A DNA stretch of 5,564 nucleotides from Halobacteroidaceae bacterium (GCA_003550445.1 PUKG01000220.1:1-5564); one strand, 5' to 3'; shown: positions 1 to 5,564, counted from the first letter of the stretch. Notes: generated by a model from the sequence alone, not told the origin. Made by a program: numbers and translations.

Positions 1-725
1 CTTTTTTTACAGAACCTGAAAAATACCCTTCTTTGCTTGAAGGCAAGGAAATTAAAGAAACTGAAGGAAGTGGTGGATTTGTCCGGGTTCGCGCTGGTGA
101 TAATACCTCTTTATTAATTGGCGATGGTGGAAGAGTTTCTTTTCATCAACAGGGAGAAAAATTGCCGCAAAAACATCAGCTCTTGCTTGAATTTAAAGAT
201 GGGGCTGCTTTAACTGTTACCGTCCAAATGTATGCCATGATTTTCTGCAGGAATGATGCCGATATCGATAACAAGTATTTTTTAATTACCCTGGAGAAAC
301 CATCACCTTTATCCGAAGCATTTAATTATTCCTACTGGGAAAAATTAATCCAGGGTAATAAACCGACCCTTAGTGCCAAGGCTTTGCTGGCAACGGAGCA
401 GAGGATTCCCGGTCTGGGGAATGGAGTTTTACAGGATATTCTTTTCCTGGCAGGGGTTAACCCCAAAACCAAGGTAAGAGCTTTATCCTCCAAGGATAAA
501 GAAAACCTTTTTCAATCTATTAAAAAAACTCTGGAAGAAATGGTAGAAAAGGGGGGGAGGGATACTGAGGTCGATCTTTTTGGCAATAAAGGTGGCTATA
601 AAACTCTGATGAGTAAAAATACTGTTGGAACACCCTGTCCGGAGTGTGGTGAAAAAATTGAAAAACAATCATATATGGGAGGCAGTGTATATTTCTGTCC
701 CCGCTGCCACCCTGTAAAGGAATAG
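1..725 (+). CDS. Fpg/Nei-family DNA glycosylase / AP lyase, 5'-truncated by window edge
   Basis: Base-excision repair enzyme of the formamidopyrimidine-DNA glycosylase / endonuclease VIII family, which removes oxidised bases and cuts the abasic site. The frame is open from base 3 (FFTEPEKYPSLLEGKEI...), so the true start lies upstream. About 40 residues are missing, including the Pro-Glu N-terminus that carries the catalytic amine. Visible parts, numbering from the codon at base 33: the end of the beta-sandwich domain; the helix-two-turn-helix with PGLGNGVLQDIL (residues 126-137, about bases 408-443), retaining the conserved Asn of GxGN; and a C-terminal zinc finger with Cys202, Cys205, Cys222 and Cys225 (about bases 636-707). 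The beta-hairpin Lys (Lys57 in E. coli Fpg) aligns with Gly15, and the zinc-finger Arg (Arg258) aligns with Gly217. This points to a divergent subfamily, so I give no symbol and cannot say whether 8-oxoguanine or oxidised pyrimidines are preferred. The acetyltransferase gene follows after 45 bp on the same strand. Confidence 0.9.
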   Translation, partial: FFTEPEKYPSLLEGKEIKETEGSGGFVRVRAGDNTSLLIGDGGRVSFHQQGEKLPQKHQLLLEFKDGAALTVTVQMYAMIFCRNDADIDNKYFLITLEKPSPLSEAFNYSYWEKLIQGNKPTLSAKALLATEQRIPGLGNGVLQDILFLAGVNPKTKVRALSSKDKENLFQSIKKTLEEMVEKGGRDTEVDLFGNKGGYKTLMSKNTVGTPCPECGEKIEKQSYMGGSVYFCPRCHPVKE

Positions 726-770
726 ACTTTTCCGTCCCAGTCTTCCAAAACAAGTTAAAGGTGTGGTCTA

Positions 771-1562
771 ATGAAAGAATTATCCAGAAATGAATTCGGT
801 AAAATAAAATTTCTTGCTGAAGAAGCAAAAAATAACAGGGCTTTAATTTTTTCGGTAATTGAAAAAAAACACCCCGGCCGGGTGTTTGTAAACAAGTTGG
901 ATAATCCCCATTTTGCTTTAATTGTAACCAGGGTTAACTTCATGTTTGTCCTGGGGGATGTTTTGTTTGATCAAGACGAAAAAACCCTTTCCCGAACTCT
1001 GTTCGGGAAAGTGCTGTCCGACCTGGAGGAAAAAGCAATCATTTTATTTTCATATTCTGAACCGACAAGGAAAGCGGTTGAAAGGATTTTCCAGAAAAAG
1101 GAAGGGATCAGGATATCTAGAAAACAGTTCAAACTAACTATAAATCCTGATTTAATGGAAAAATACAGGAAAATAAAGGAAGAAGTCCCCCAGGGGTTCA
1201 GGCTGGAGAAAATGGATAATATGCTTGGAGAGAAAGCAGGATTAAAGAAAGAAATAGCAGATTTTTCGGGGGATGCTTTTGGCTTTTGTCTTCTCCAGGG
1301 AGAAGAAATTGCCAGTTTTTGCTATTCGATTTTCCTTGGAGGAGGGGAAGCCGAGGTTGATATTAAAACAAATGAAAAATTTCAGGGAAAAGGCCTGGCA
1401 AGTATAGTAGCAGCGGCCTTTATTATGGAATGTTTTCAGAAAGGTCTTGTCCCCAACTGGGCAACCTGGCCTTACAGGGAAGCATCCATTGCCCTTGCCC
1501 ATAAACTTGGGTTTGAGGAAATTGAGGATATTCCTGCCAATTTTTGGGCCGAAGAAATGTAA
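771..1562 (+). CDS. GNAT-family N-acetyltransferase (PF12746-type)
   Basis: Predicted cytoplasmic acetyl-CoA-dependent acyltransferase of 263 residues. The C-terminal third has the GNAT core. The acetyl-CoA pyrophosphate loop is FQGKGLA (204-210, a QxxGxG/A motif) after a beta strand EVDIKT. It is followed by the helix SIVAAAFIMECFQKG and the closing LAHKLGFEEI (242-251). The N-terminal segment HPGRVFVNKLDNPHFALI (34-51) matches my recollection of the PF12746 GNAT_acetyltran family, whose members are of this length; zwittermicin-resistance protein ZmaR is linked to that family. The substrate cannot be read from the sequence. The ATG at 771 is chosen because AAAGGTG (757-763) lies 7 bases upstream and the protein begins there without a lost domain. 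It is probably co-transcribed with the upstream glycosylase (45-bp gap, no terminator seen), but no functional link is evident. A perfect inverted repeat lies inside the gene at 987-1011. Confidence 0.85.
   Translation: MKELSRNEFGKIKFLAEEAKNNRALIFSVIEKKHPGRVFVNKLDNPHFALIVTRVNFMFVLGDVLFDQDEKTLSRTLFGKVLSDLEEKAIILFSYSEPTRKAVERIFQKKEGIRISRKQFKLTINPDLMEKYRKIKEEVPQGFRLEKMDNMLGEKAGLKKEIADFSGDAFGFCLLQGEEIASFCYSIFLGGGEAEVDIKTNEKFQGKGLASIVAAAFIMECFQKGLVPNWATWPYREASIALAHKLGFEEIEDIPANFWAEEM
979..1011 (-). terminator. Terminator-like hairpin on the antisense strand inside the acetyltransferase gene
   Basis: CTTTCCCGAAC (987-997) and GTTCGGGAAAG (1001-1011) form a perfect 11-bp inverted repeat around a 3-base loop. 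On the minus strand the hairpin is followed by two G and then six T (979-984 read in reverse), which is the layout of an intrinsic terminator. No minus-strand gene ends here. The nearest upstream minus gene stops at 1699, so the site could catch read-through from it, or be chance within the coding sequence (it encodes part of EKTLSRTLFGKV). On the plus strand the hairpin has no T-run after it. Confidence 0.4.
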
Positions 1563-1569
1563 GGATTTT

Positions 1570-1608
1570 GGTTTCCTTTTCCGGGGTTAGACCCGGGGAA
1601 AAAGAACC
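1570..1608. other. Imperfect hairpin in the convergent intergenic spacer
   Basis: Starting 7 bases after the acetyltransferase stop, GGTT (1570-1573) can pair with AACC (1605-1608), TTTTCC with GGGAAAA, and GGGT with ACCC around a TAG loop, with some mismatches. Neither strand has a T-run directly after it, so it is not a canonical intrinsic terminator. Its place between two converging stops still makes a role in 3'-end formation or mRNA protection plausible. The rest of the 1563-1698 spacer shows only AT-rich sequence and a weak TTGGT/ACCAA hairpin at 1623-1635. Confidence 0.35.
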
Positions 1609-1698
1609 AGGCAGACAAAAATTTGGTTATACCAAGAATGGAGTCGTTTTTTCCGAACAAAAAATAAAACAAACCGGGTAAAAGGATCCAAAAGAAAA

Positions 1699-2292
1699 CT
1701 AAAAAAGTCTACTCAAGGCAAGAAGCCAGGCCAGAATGATTTCCCCGTATAAAAGAATATATCCAACTTGAGCCCATAAAACTTTATCCCAGGCAACAGA
1801 AAGCAGGAGACAGCAAAAAGAAGAAATTACCAGGAAAAATTGAATCCGGGAAAAAATTGAAGGGTTAAAATTAAATAAACGGTTTTGCTTAAGGAAACTG
1901 ATTCCAATAATAATTAACTGAGGGATTATAATTAAGGTTATTATTATTGGAGTTAATAGCTGATTTAAAAGGACAAGAATCCCCAGGAAAACACCCAGGA
2001 TCCAGTCTCCTACATGATCGAGGAAAGCCCCCAACTTGGTTTCTTTTTTTCTTACCCGGGCCAGAGAACCATCAAAGGAGACTAATAAGAAAACTACAAC
2101 CAGGAGAAGAATGGTAAAAGGAAGCTTATTAGACAATAGGTAATAGGTCAGGGATAGGGTTAAAATAAAATAGCGAAGAAGAGAAATGTGGATGGGATGG
2201 ACCCAGGAGGGAAGATTTTGGTCCAAAAAATTGCCAAGGACTGCATCACGAAGATTTTCTTCTTTGGCGGTTAAATTCTTAAAATCGAACAT
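1699..2292 (-). CDS. CDP-alcohol phosphatidyltransferase-like membrane protein lacking the first motif Asp
   Basis: Integral membrane protein of 197 residues resembling enzymes that transfer a phosphoalcohol from a CDP-activated donor to make phospholipid headgroups. The signature DG-x2-AR-x8-G-x3-D-x3-D is exact: D74, G75, A78, R79, G88, D92, D96. A preceding WVHPIHISLLRYFI segment resembles the region before the first helix in PgsA-like proteins. About five or six hydrophobic segments are visible (roughly 42-54, 58-72, 97-110, 113-134, 150-167, 174-193), and the length suits the family. The full family motif starts with another Asp three residues before D74; here it is Val71 (GTC, bases 2082-2080), so one metal ligand is missing. 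Activity is therefore uncertain, and substrate and product cannot be assigned. The ATG is supported by GGAGG (2299-2303) with a 6-base spacer. The gene diverges from the repeat-protein gene at 2343. Confidence 0.75.
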   Translation of the reverse strand: MFDFKNLTAKEENLRDAVLGNFLDQNLPSWVHPIHISLLRYFILTLSLTYYLLSNKLPFTILLLVVVFLLVSFDGSLARVRKKETKLGAFLDHVGDWILGVFLGILVLLNQLLTPIIITLIIIPQLIIIGISFLKQNRLFNFNPSIFSRIQFFLVISSFCCLLLSVAWDKVLWAQVGYILLYGEIILAWLLALSRLF

Positions 2293-2342
2293 TGGGTGCC
2301 TCCATTTCTACCTTGTTTTTAATAACCTCGGGGGGATTAATC
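2293..2342. promoter_or_regulatory. Short divergent spacer between the CDP-alcohol-like and repeat-protein genes
   Basis: Only 50 bp separate the two divergent start codons, and both ends are taken up by Shine-Dalgarno sites (2299-2303 on the minus strand, 2330-2336 on the plus strand). The 26 bases between them hold AT-rich TTTTTAATAA (2316-2325) but no convincing paired -35/-10 boxes on either strand. Any promoters must lie at least partly inside the opposite gene's 5' coding sequence, which would link the two genes' transcription. Confidence 0.4.
2330..2336 (+). promoter_or_regulatory. Shine-Dalgarno site that fixes the repeat-protein start
   Basis: GGGGGGA ends 6 bases before the ATG at 2343. 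The same frame is open further upstream to a TTG at 2292, but that codon has no such site and would overlap the start of the divergent gene. The ATG is therefore preferred. Confidence 0.6.
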
Positions 2343-3173
2343 ATGGAAAGACCATGGATAAAAAATGGAGAGGCGAAAAGCTTGATTAATAAAGCGATAA
2401 AATTTGTTGAAGCAAGGGGAAATCCAGTTGAAAAAGCAAGGCTAAATTTTCTGCTCCGGGATGAGGTTGCCCCAGAAAAAAACCTTTTGGAAACAAGGGA
2501 AACCCAGAATGAGGATGGGGGGTGGTCCCTTCCTGGGCATAGTGGAGTAAGTTCTCTTGATTGGACATGTTTTCAGCTTGCTCAGCTTGAAGAAATGGGG
2601 ATAGAGGAAAATGGAATAATTAAAAGGGCCTTTGATTTTTTGATTTCAAGGCAGAAACAGGATGGCTCTTTTGTTGAGGATTATTCGTTAGAAAAGATCG
2701 CTCCACCCTGGGCAAGGCCGGGGGAATATAAATCAACTCTTTATTTAACTTCCAATTGTGGGTTTTCCCTGGAAAGGTTGAGTCCCGGCAATAAGGGAGC
2801 CCAAAAGGCCACAGAATTCCTTGTGAAAAATTTGAACCCTGAAGGTTTACTTCCTACTTTTATACATGCAAACTTGCTTGCTGTTCCCCTGCTGGCCAGA
2901 AATGGTTATGTTCAAAAAGCCCAGAAAATAATAGAATATTTCCAGGGCTTGCTTGAGAAGCTTCCCGCAGGACAACTGGTTTGGCTCTTGAACTCCTGGG
3001 CAGTTTTGGATATTGATCCCGGAAGAAAATTTATAAACCGGGCTGGAAATTATTTATCCACCCTGCAGAGGCAAGATGGGAGTTTCAAAGGAGATGACGG
3101 AGAGAATTTTTTGGTTCATGTTACCCTTGGAGCTATTAGGTTTTTTCTTTCCCCCGAGAAAAAAGAAGAATAA
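2343..3173 (+). CDS. Squalene-cyclase/prenyltransferase-type repeat protein, short stand-alone form
   Basis: Soluble protein of 276 residues built of alpha-helical repeats like those of the alpha-alpha toroid fold in terpene cyclases and protein prenyltransferase beta subunits. Three QW-like turns are clear: QNEDGGWS (55-62), RQKQDGSF (103-110) and LQRQDGSF (241-248). Weaker repeats lie between them (around FLVKNLNPEGLLP, 159-171, and IIEYFQGLLEKLP, 196-208). Each clear turn is followed by a helix of the type seen in SSLDWTCFQLAQLEEMG (70-86) and HVTLGAIRFF (259-268). Full squalene-hopene cyclases are about 630 residues, so this is less than half of one. The cyclase DxDDT motif is absent; the closest match is SLDWT (71-75), and I would not build on it. 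No zinc-binding triad of protein prenyltransferases is evident. It could bind or process an isoprenoid, act as a partner subunit, or be a non-catalytic binding protein. The only context is divergence from the CDP-alcohol-like gene. Confidence 0.75.
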   Translation: MERPWIKNGEAKSLINKAIKFVEARGNPVEKARLNFLLRDEVAPEKNLLETRETQNEDGGWSLPGHSGVSSLDWTCFQLAQLEEMGIEENGIIKRAFDFLISRQKQDGSFVEDYSLEKIAPPWARPGEYKSTLYLTSNCGFSLERLSPGNKGAQKATEFLVKNLNPEGLLPTFIHANLLAVPLLARNGYVQKAQKIIEYFQGLLEKLPAGQLVWLLNSWAVLDIDPGRKFINRAGNYLSTLQRQDGSFKGDDGENFLVHVTLGAIRFFLSPEKKEE

Positions 3174-3193
3174 GTTATTTGAAAAAATTTATC

Positions 3194-4450
3194 CTAAATA
3201 CACGCAAATTCGAATGGATCCAGATATAGGGGAAATTCCTGGCAGAGGTCATAAACTTTTTTCCGGAAAATATCCCTTTTCAGGGAAGGATCCTTGGTAA
3301 GGGAACCGAAAATGATATCAGAAATCTCCTCAATTTCTCTTTCCTTCATCCCCCTTGAAGTAATAGCTGCCGTTCCTATTCGGATTCCGCTAGTAACAGC
3401 GGGAGGGTTTGGATCAAAAGGAATAAGGTTTTTGTTAACGGTAATTCCAACGCTTTCCAGGATTTCCTCCCCTTCTTTACCGGTAAGGCCAATAGGTCGA
3501 AGATCAACTAACATCAGGTGATTGTCGGTACCTCCTGCAACCAACCTAAGACCTTTTTCCTGGAGCCTATCTGCCAGAAATGCGGCATTAGTTTTTACCT
3601 GGGCCTGGTATTCACGGAAAGTGTTAGTTGAGGCCAGACGGAAGGTAACTGCTTTTGCCAGGACATTCTGTAAAATAGGTCCACCCTGGGTCCCGGGAAA
3701 AACAGCCTTGTCTATTGCCTTTGCCCGCTCTTTTTTTGATAGAATGAAACCTCCCCTTGCCCCACGCATTGTCTTGGTAGTTGTACTTGTTACGACATCG
3801 GCATAGGGGATAGGGGTCGGGTGAATGCCTGCGGCAATTAACCCTGCGATGTGGGCCATGTCCACAAGAAAAAAAGCTCCAACAAGATCGGCAATTTCTC
3901 TAAACCTGGCAAAATCAATTGTCCTGGGATAGGCACTGCCTCCGGCAACAATGAGCTGGGGGCGGTGTTTTTTTGCGATTTCTTCAACCTCGTCATAATC
4001 AATCATTTCCGTATCAGGGCTGACACCATAAAAAATCCCCTTATAGTAATTTCCCGTTATGCTCGCCTTACTCCCATGGGAAAGGTGGCCCCCGTGCTGC
4101 AGAAGCATTCCGAGGATGGTTTCTCCCGGTTTGAGTAGGGCCATATATGCGGCAAGGTTAGCATTTACCCCGGAATGAGGTTGAACGTTGGCGTGTTCTG
4201 CCCCAAAAAGATCACAGGCCCTTTTTATTGCCAGATCTTCAATTTTATCAATTTGTTCACAACCCCCGTGATACCGATTGCCGGGGTATCCTTCCGCATA
4301 CTTGTTGGTAAGGATAGAACCCTGGGCTTCCAGGATAGCTTCGGAGACAAAATTTTCTGAGGCAATTAGTTCCAAATTTTTATTCTGCCTGTATAGTTCA
4401 GCTTCAACAAGGCTAGCGGCTTCAGGATCAACTAAAGCCAGTTTTTTCAT
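3194..4450 (-). CDS. glyA: Serine hydroxymethyltransferase (divergent active site)
   Basis: PLP-dependent cytoplasmic enzyme of 418 residues that interconverts serine plus tetrahydrofolate with glycine plus 5,10-methylene-tetrahydrofolate, a main source of one-carbon units. The usual length and motifs are present: LIASENF (28-34), YAEGYPGNRY (51-60), HGGHLSHGS (119-127), VDMAHIAG (196-203), the PLP lysine K226 in TTTKTMRG, FPGTQGGP (251-258) and SGIRIGT (354-360) with the carboxylate-binding Arg356. Numbering runs almost in step with the Bacillus stearothermophilus enzyme. Against the classical pattern, Tyr61 is His (codon 4270-4268), the His before the PLP lysine is Thr225 (codon 3778-3776), and the usual GPRGG is GARGG. 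It is probably still an SHMT, but a related aldolase or altered-substrate activity is possible. The ATG is preceded by a strong GGGGAGGAG (4457-4465) with a 6-base spacer. The livF terminator lies just upstream, and no promoter could be recognised. The stop lies 20 bp from the convergent repeat-protein stop. Confidence 0.93.
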   Translation of the reverse strand: MKKLALVDPEAASLVEAELYRQNKNLELIASENFVSEAILEAQGSILTNKYAEGYPGNRYHGGCEQIDKIEDLAIKRACDLFGAEHANVQPHSGVNANLAAYMALLKPGETILGMLLQHGGHLSHGSKASITGNYYKGIFYGVSPDTEMIDYDEVEEIAKKHRPQLIVAGGSAYPRTIDFARFREIADLVGAFFLVDMAHIAGLIAAGIHPTPIPYADVVTSTTTKTMRGARGGFILSKKERAKAIDKAVFPGTQGGPILQNVLAKAVTFRLASTNTFREYQAQVKTNAAFLADRLQEKGLRLVAGGTDNHLMLVDLRPIGLTGKEGEEILESVGITVNKNLIPFDPNPPAVTSGIRIGTAAITSRGMKEREIEEISDIIFGSLTKDPSLKRDIFRKKVYDLCQEFPLYLDPFEFACI

Positions 4451-4489
4451 TTTACACTCCTCCCCTTAAACAGGTGACCCCCTCCGGGG

Positions 4490-4526
4490 AAAAAATGAGA
4501 GGAGGGACCAAAGCCCCCCCTCTCAT
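4490..4526 (-). terminator. Intrinsic terminator of the liv operon
   Basis: On the minus strand ATGAGAGG (4526-4519) pairs with CCTCTCAT (4502-4495), and the stem continues inward to 13 bp with two G-U pairs and a six-base loop (4513-4508). A run of T follows (4495-4490). The two inner positions that are G-U on the minus-strand RNA become A-C mismatches on the plus strand, so the structure favours termination of livF-direction transcripts. It lies 40 bases after the livF stop. Confidence 0.85.
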
Positions 4527-4538
4527 CGAGCCAGGATT

Positions 4539-4561
4539 GGGGGTTTTCTTTTTCAACCCCC
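4539..4561 (-). other. First hairpin after livF
   Basis: GGGGGTT (4561-4555 on the minus strand) and AACCCCC (4545-4539) form a perfect 7-bp stem with a nine-base A-rich loop, starting 4 bases after the livF stop. No T-run follows. It sits just before the stronger terminator and may stabilise the transcript's 3' end or add to termination. Confidence 0.5.
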
Positions 4562-4565
4562 GGGA

Positions 4566-5279
4566 TTAAACTTCAACTTCTCGGCCCAGGTAAGCTTCTT
4601 TTACCTTGGGACTGTCAATCAATTCATTGCCGGGTCCTTCAATAGCTACGGTTCCTGTTTCTAAAACATAACCATAGTCAGCAACCTTTAAAGCCATGTG
4701 GGCGTTTTGTTCAATCAGTAGGATGGTTACTTTTTCCTGGTGAATGGCCTGGATCATTCTGAAAATTTCCTGGACCAGCAGCGGGGCAAGGCCCAGGGAG
4801 GGTTCATCCATAAGAAGAAGTTTGGGTTTGGACATTAAAGCCCGCCCCAGGGCAAGCATTTGCTGTTCCCCGCCTGAAAGAGTTCCCCCATGTTGTTTAT
4901 GGCGTTCCTTCAGCCTGGGAAAAAGGGAAAAAACCCATTCCAGATCTTTATCGACCCCTTTGGTGTCAGTGCGGGCATAGGCCCCCAACAGCAGGTTTTC
5001 CATAACGTTCAAATTGGTAAAAATCCTTCTGCCTTCCGGGACCATAGTCATCCCCAGGCGAACGATTTCATGGGTTTTAATGTTACGCAAATCCTGTCCC
5101 CTTAAACTAATTGTCCCTTCATAGGGAACCATGTTGCAAATGGCCTTTAGGGTTGTACTTTTGCCAGCCCCATTTGCCCCAATCAGGGTGACAATTGTTG
5201 CTTCTTCAACCTTTAGAGATATCCCCTTTAAGGCGTGGATACCCTCGTAATATACATGAACATCCTTAAGTTCAAGCAC
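4566..5279 (-). CDS. livF: Branched-chain amino acid ABC transporter ATP-binding protein LivF
   Basis: One of the two cytoplasmic ATPases that power uptake of leucine, isoleucine, valine or related substrates by the LivFGHM-type importer. It is 237 residues, the usual LivF length. Visible motifs: Walker A GANGAGKST (34-42), the LivF-typical MVPEGRRIF (79-87) in the Q-loop region, the ABC signature LSGGEQQ (134-140), Walker B LLLMDEP (154-160) with catalytic Glu159, and LLIEQNA (187-193), where LivF proteins normally carry EQN in place of the H-loop His. The C-terminus ends in the familiar VKEAYLG. The start is GTG at 5279-5277, chosen because it opens directly into the LivF N-terminus MLELKDVHVYYEGIHALKG. 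It overlaps the livG end by 8 bp, which suggests translational coupling. A terminator follows at 4490-4526. The exact substrate is not visible; some members transport other amino acids or amides. Confidence 0.95.
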   Translation of the reverse strand: MLELKDVHVYYEGIHALKGISLKVEEATIVTLIGANGAGKSTTLKAICNMVPYEGTISLRGQDLRNIKTHEIVRLGMTMVPEGRRIFTNLNVMENLLLGAYARTDTKGVDKDLEWVFSLFPRLKERHKQHGGTLSGGEQQMLALGRALMSKPKLLLMDEPSLGLAPLLVQEIFRMIQAIHQEKVTILLIEQNAHMALKVADYGYVLETGTVAIEGPGNELIDSPKVKEAYLGREVEV

Positions 5280-5564
5280 TGTCCTTCACCCCCAGGTAAG
5301 CCTCGATTACTTTAGGATTGTTCTGGATTTCCCGGGGAGTGCCCTCGGCGATGGTTTTTCCGTAATCAAGGACAAGAATCCGCTTGCAGATTCCCATGAC
5401 CACCATCATCTGATGTTCGATAATAAAGATTGTGAGCTTGAATTCTTCCCGGATTTTATTTATGAATTCCATTAGGTTGGCAGTTTCCTGGTGGTTCATT
5501 CCCGCTGCAGGCTCATCGAGTAAAAGGAGTTTGGGATTGGTTGCAAGAGCCCTGGCAATCTCCA
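5272..5564 (-). CDS. livG: Branched-chain amino acid ABC transporter ATP-binding protein LivG, C-terminal part
   Basis: Partner ATPase of LivF. Only the last 96 codons lie in the window; the gene runs off the right edge, where the frame is still open. Visible sequence begins EIARALATNP, the helix after the ABC signature. Walker B LLLLDEP and the D-loop AAGMN follow, then the H-loop in FIIEHQMMVV, and the LivG-typical tail LDYGKTIAEGTP...VIEAYLG. The family usually has EHDM where this protein has EHQM, a mild change beside the retained His. LivG proteins are about 255 residues, so roughly 160 residues, including Walker A and the signature motif, are outside. Its TGA overlaps the GTG start of livF. 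Confidence 0.94.
   Translation of the reverse strand, partial: EIARALATNPKLLLLDEPAAGMNHQETANLMEFINKIREEFKLTIFIIEHQMMVVMGICKRILVLDYGKTIAEGTPREIQNNPKVIEAYLGVKDSA

Noticed and set aside
867..887. Near-palindrome AAACACC...GGTGTTT in the acetyltransferase gene
   Set aside because: It is interrupted by one extra C, has no loop or T-run, and encodes the conserved HPGRVFV segment, so coding constraint explains it.
520..943. Minus-strand open frames across the glycosylase/acetyltransferase junction
   Set aside because: Low-complexity Phe/Ser-rich translations arise from A-rich sense codons. They overlap two supported genes and match nothing recognisable.
2292..2342. Longer repeat protein starting at TTG 2292
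   Set aside because: The TTG overlaps the divergent gene's start and has no Shine-Dalgarno site, while the ATG at 2343 has GGGGGGA at proper spacing.
3141..3164. TTTTTTCT/AGAAAAAA stem at the end of the repeat-protein gene
   Set aside because: The stem is almost all A-T with a loop of eight bases and no following T-run, so it is a poor terminator on either strand. It looks like chance from Phe and Lys codons.
3259..3270. TTTTCCGGAAAA palindrome inside the 3' end of glyA
   Set aside because: It has no loop and is short. It lies in coding sequence and shows no partner copy or spacing typical of an operator.
3294..3806. Open frames on the plus strand opposite glyA
   Set aside because: They encode no recognisable protein, have no good ribosome sites, and lie wholly opposite a clear, well-conserved gene.
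5272..5279. 8-bp livG/livF overlap as something unusual
   Set aside because: Short overlaps of this kind are normal in ABC transporter operons and simply suggest coupled translation.

Overview
The window looks like ordinary chromosomal DNA of a moderately AT-rich Firmicute, most likely of the Clostridia. I infer this from purine-rich Shine-Dalgarno sites (GGAGG, GGGGAGGAG), a GTG start, an intrinsic terminator with a U-tract, and the protein families present. No species can be named from the sequence. No tRNA, rRNA, CRISPR, insertion sequence, phage gene or origin was seen.

Layout. Bases 1-725 (+) hold the end of a Fpg/Nei-family DNA glycosylase whose first ~40 codons lie outside the window. 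Bases 771-1562 (+) encode a GNAT-type acetyltransferase of the PF12746 type. A 136-bp convergent spacer with an imperfect hairpin follows. Bases 1699-2292 (-) encode a small membrane protein with most of the CDP-alcohol phosphotransferase signature. It diverges, across a 50-bp spacer, from a 276-residue protein with squalene-cyclase/prenyltransferase-type repeats (2343-3173, +). That gene ends only 20 bp from the end of a convergent serine hydroxymethyltransferase gene, glyA (3194-4450, -). Upstream of glyA, on the same strand, are the two ATPase genes of a branched-chain amino acid ABC transporter: livF (4566-5279) and the 3' part of livG (5272 to the window end). The two overlap by 8 bp. A clear intrinsic terminator separates livF from glyA.

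How the genes fit together. LivG and LivF are the paired cytoplasmic ATPases of one importer. GlyA supplies glycine and one-carbon units. The glycosylase would repair oxidised bases. The CDP-alcohol-type protein and the repeat protein could share a membrane-lipid role, but only their divergent arrangement suggests it.

The most interesting signals are changes at conserved active-site positions in three otherwise intact genes. GlyA has His61 and Thr225 where classical enzymes have Tyr and His. The CDP-alcohol protein has Val71 at the first metal-binding Asp. The glycosylase lacks the conserved beta-hairpin Lys and zinc-finger Arg. Two further points are a terminator-like hairpin on the antisense strand inside the acetyltransferase gene, and a glyA gene with no visible promoter just behind the livF terminator. 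I found no convincing evidence of a wholly new multi-gene system.
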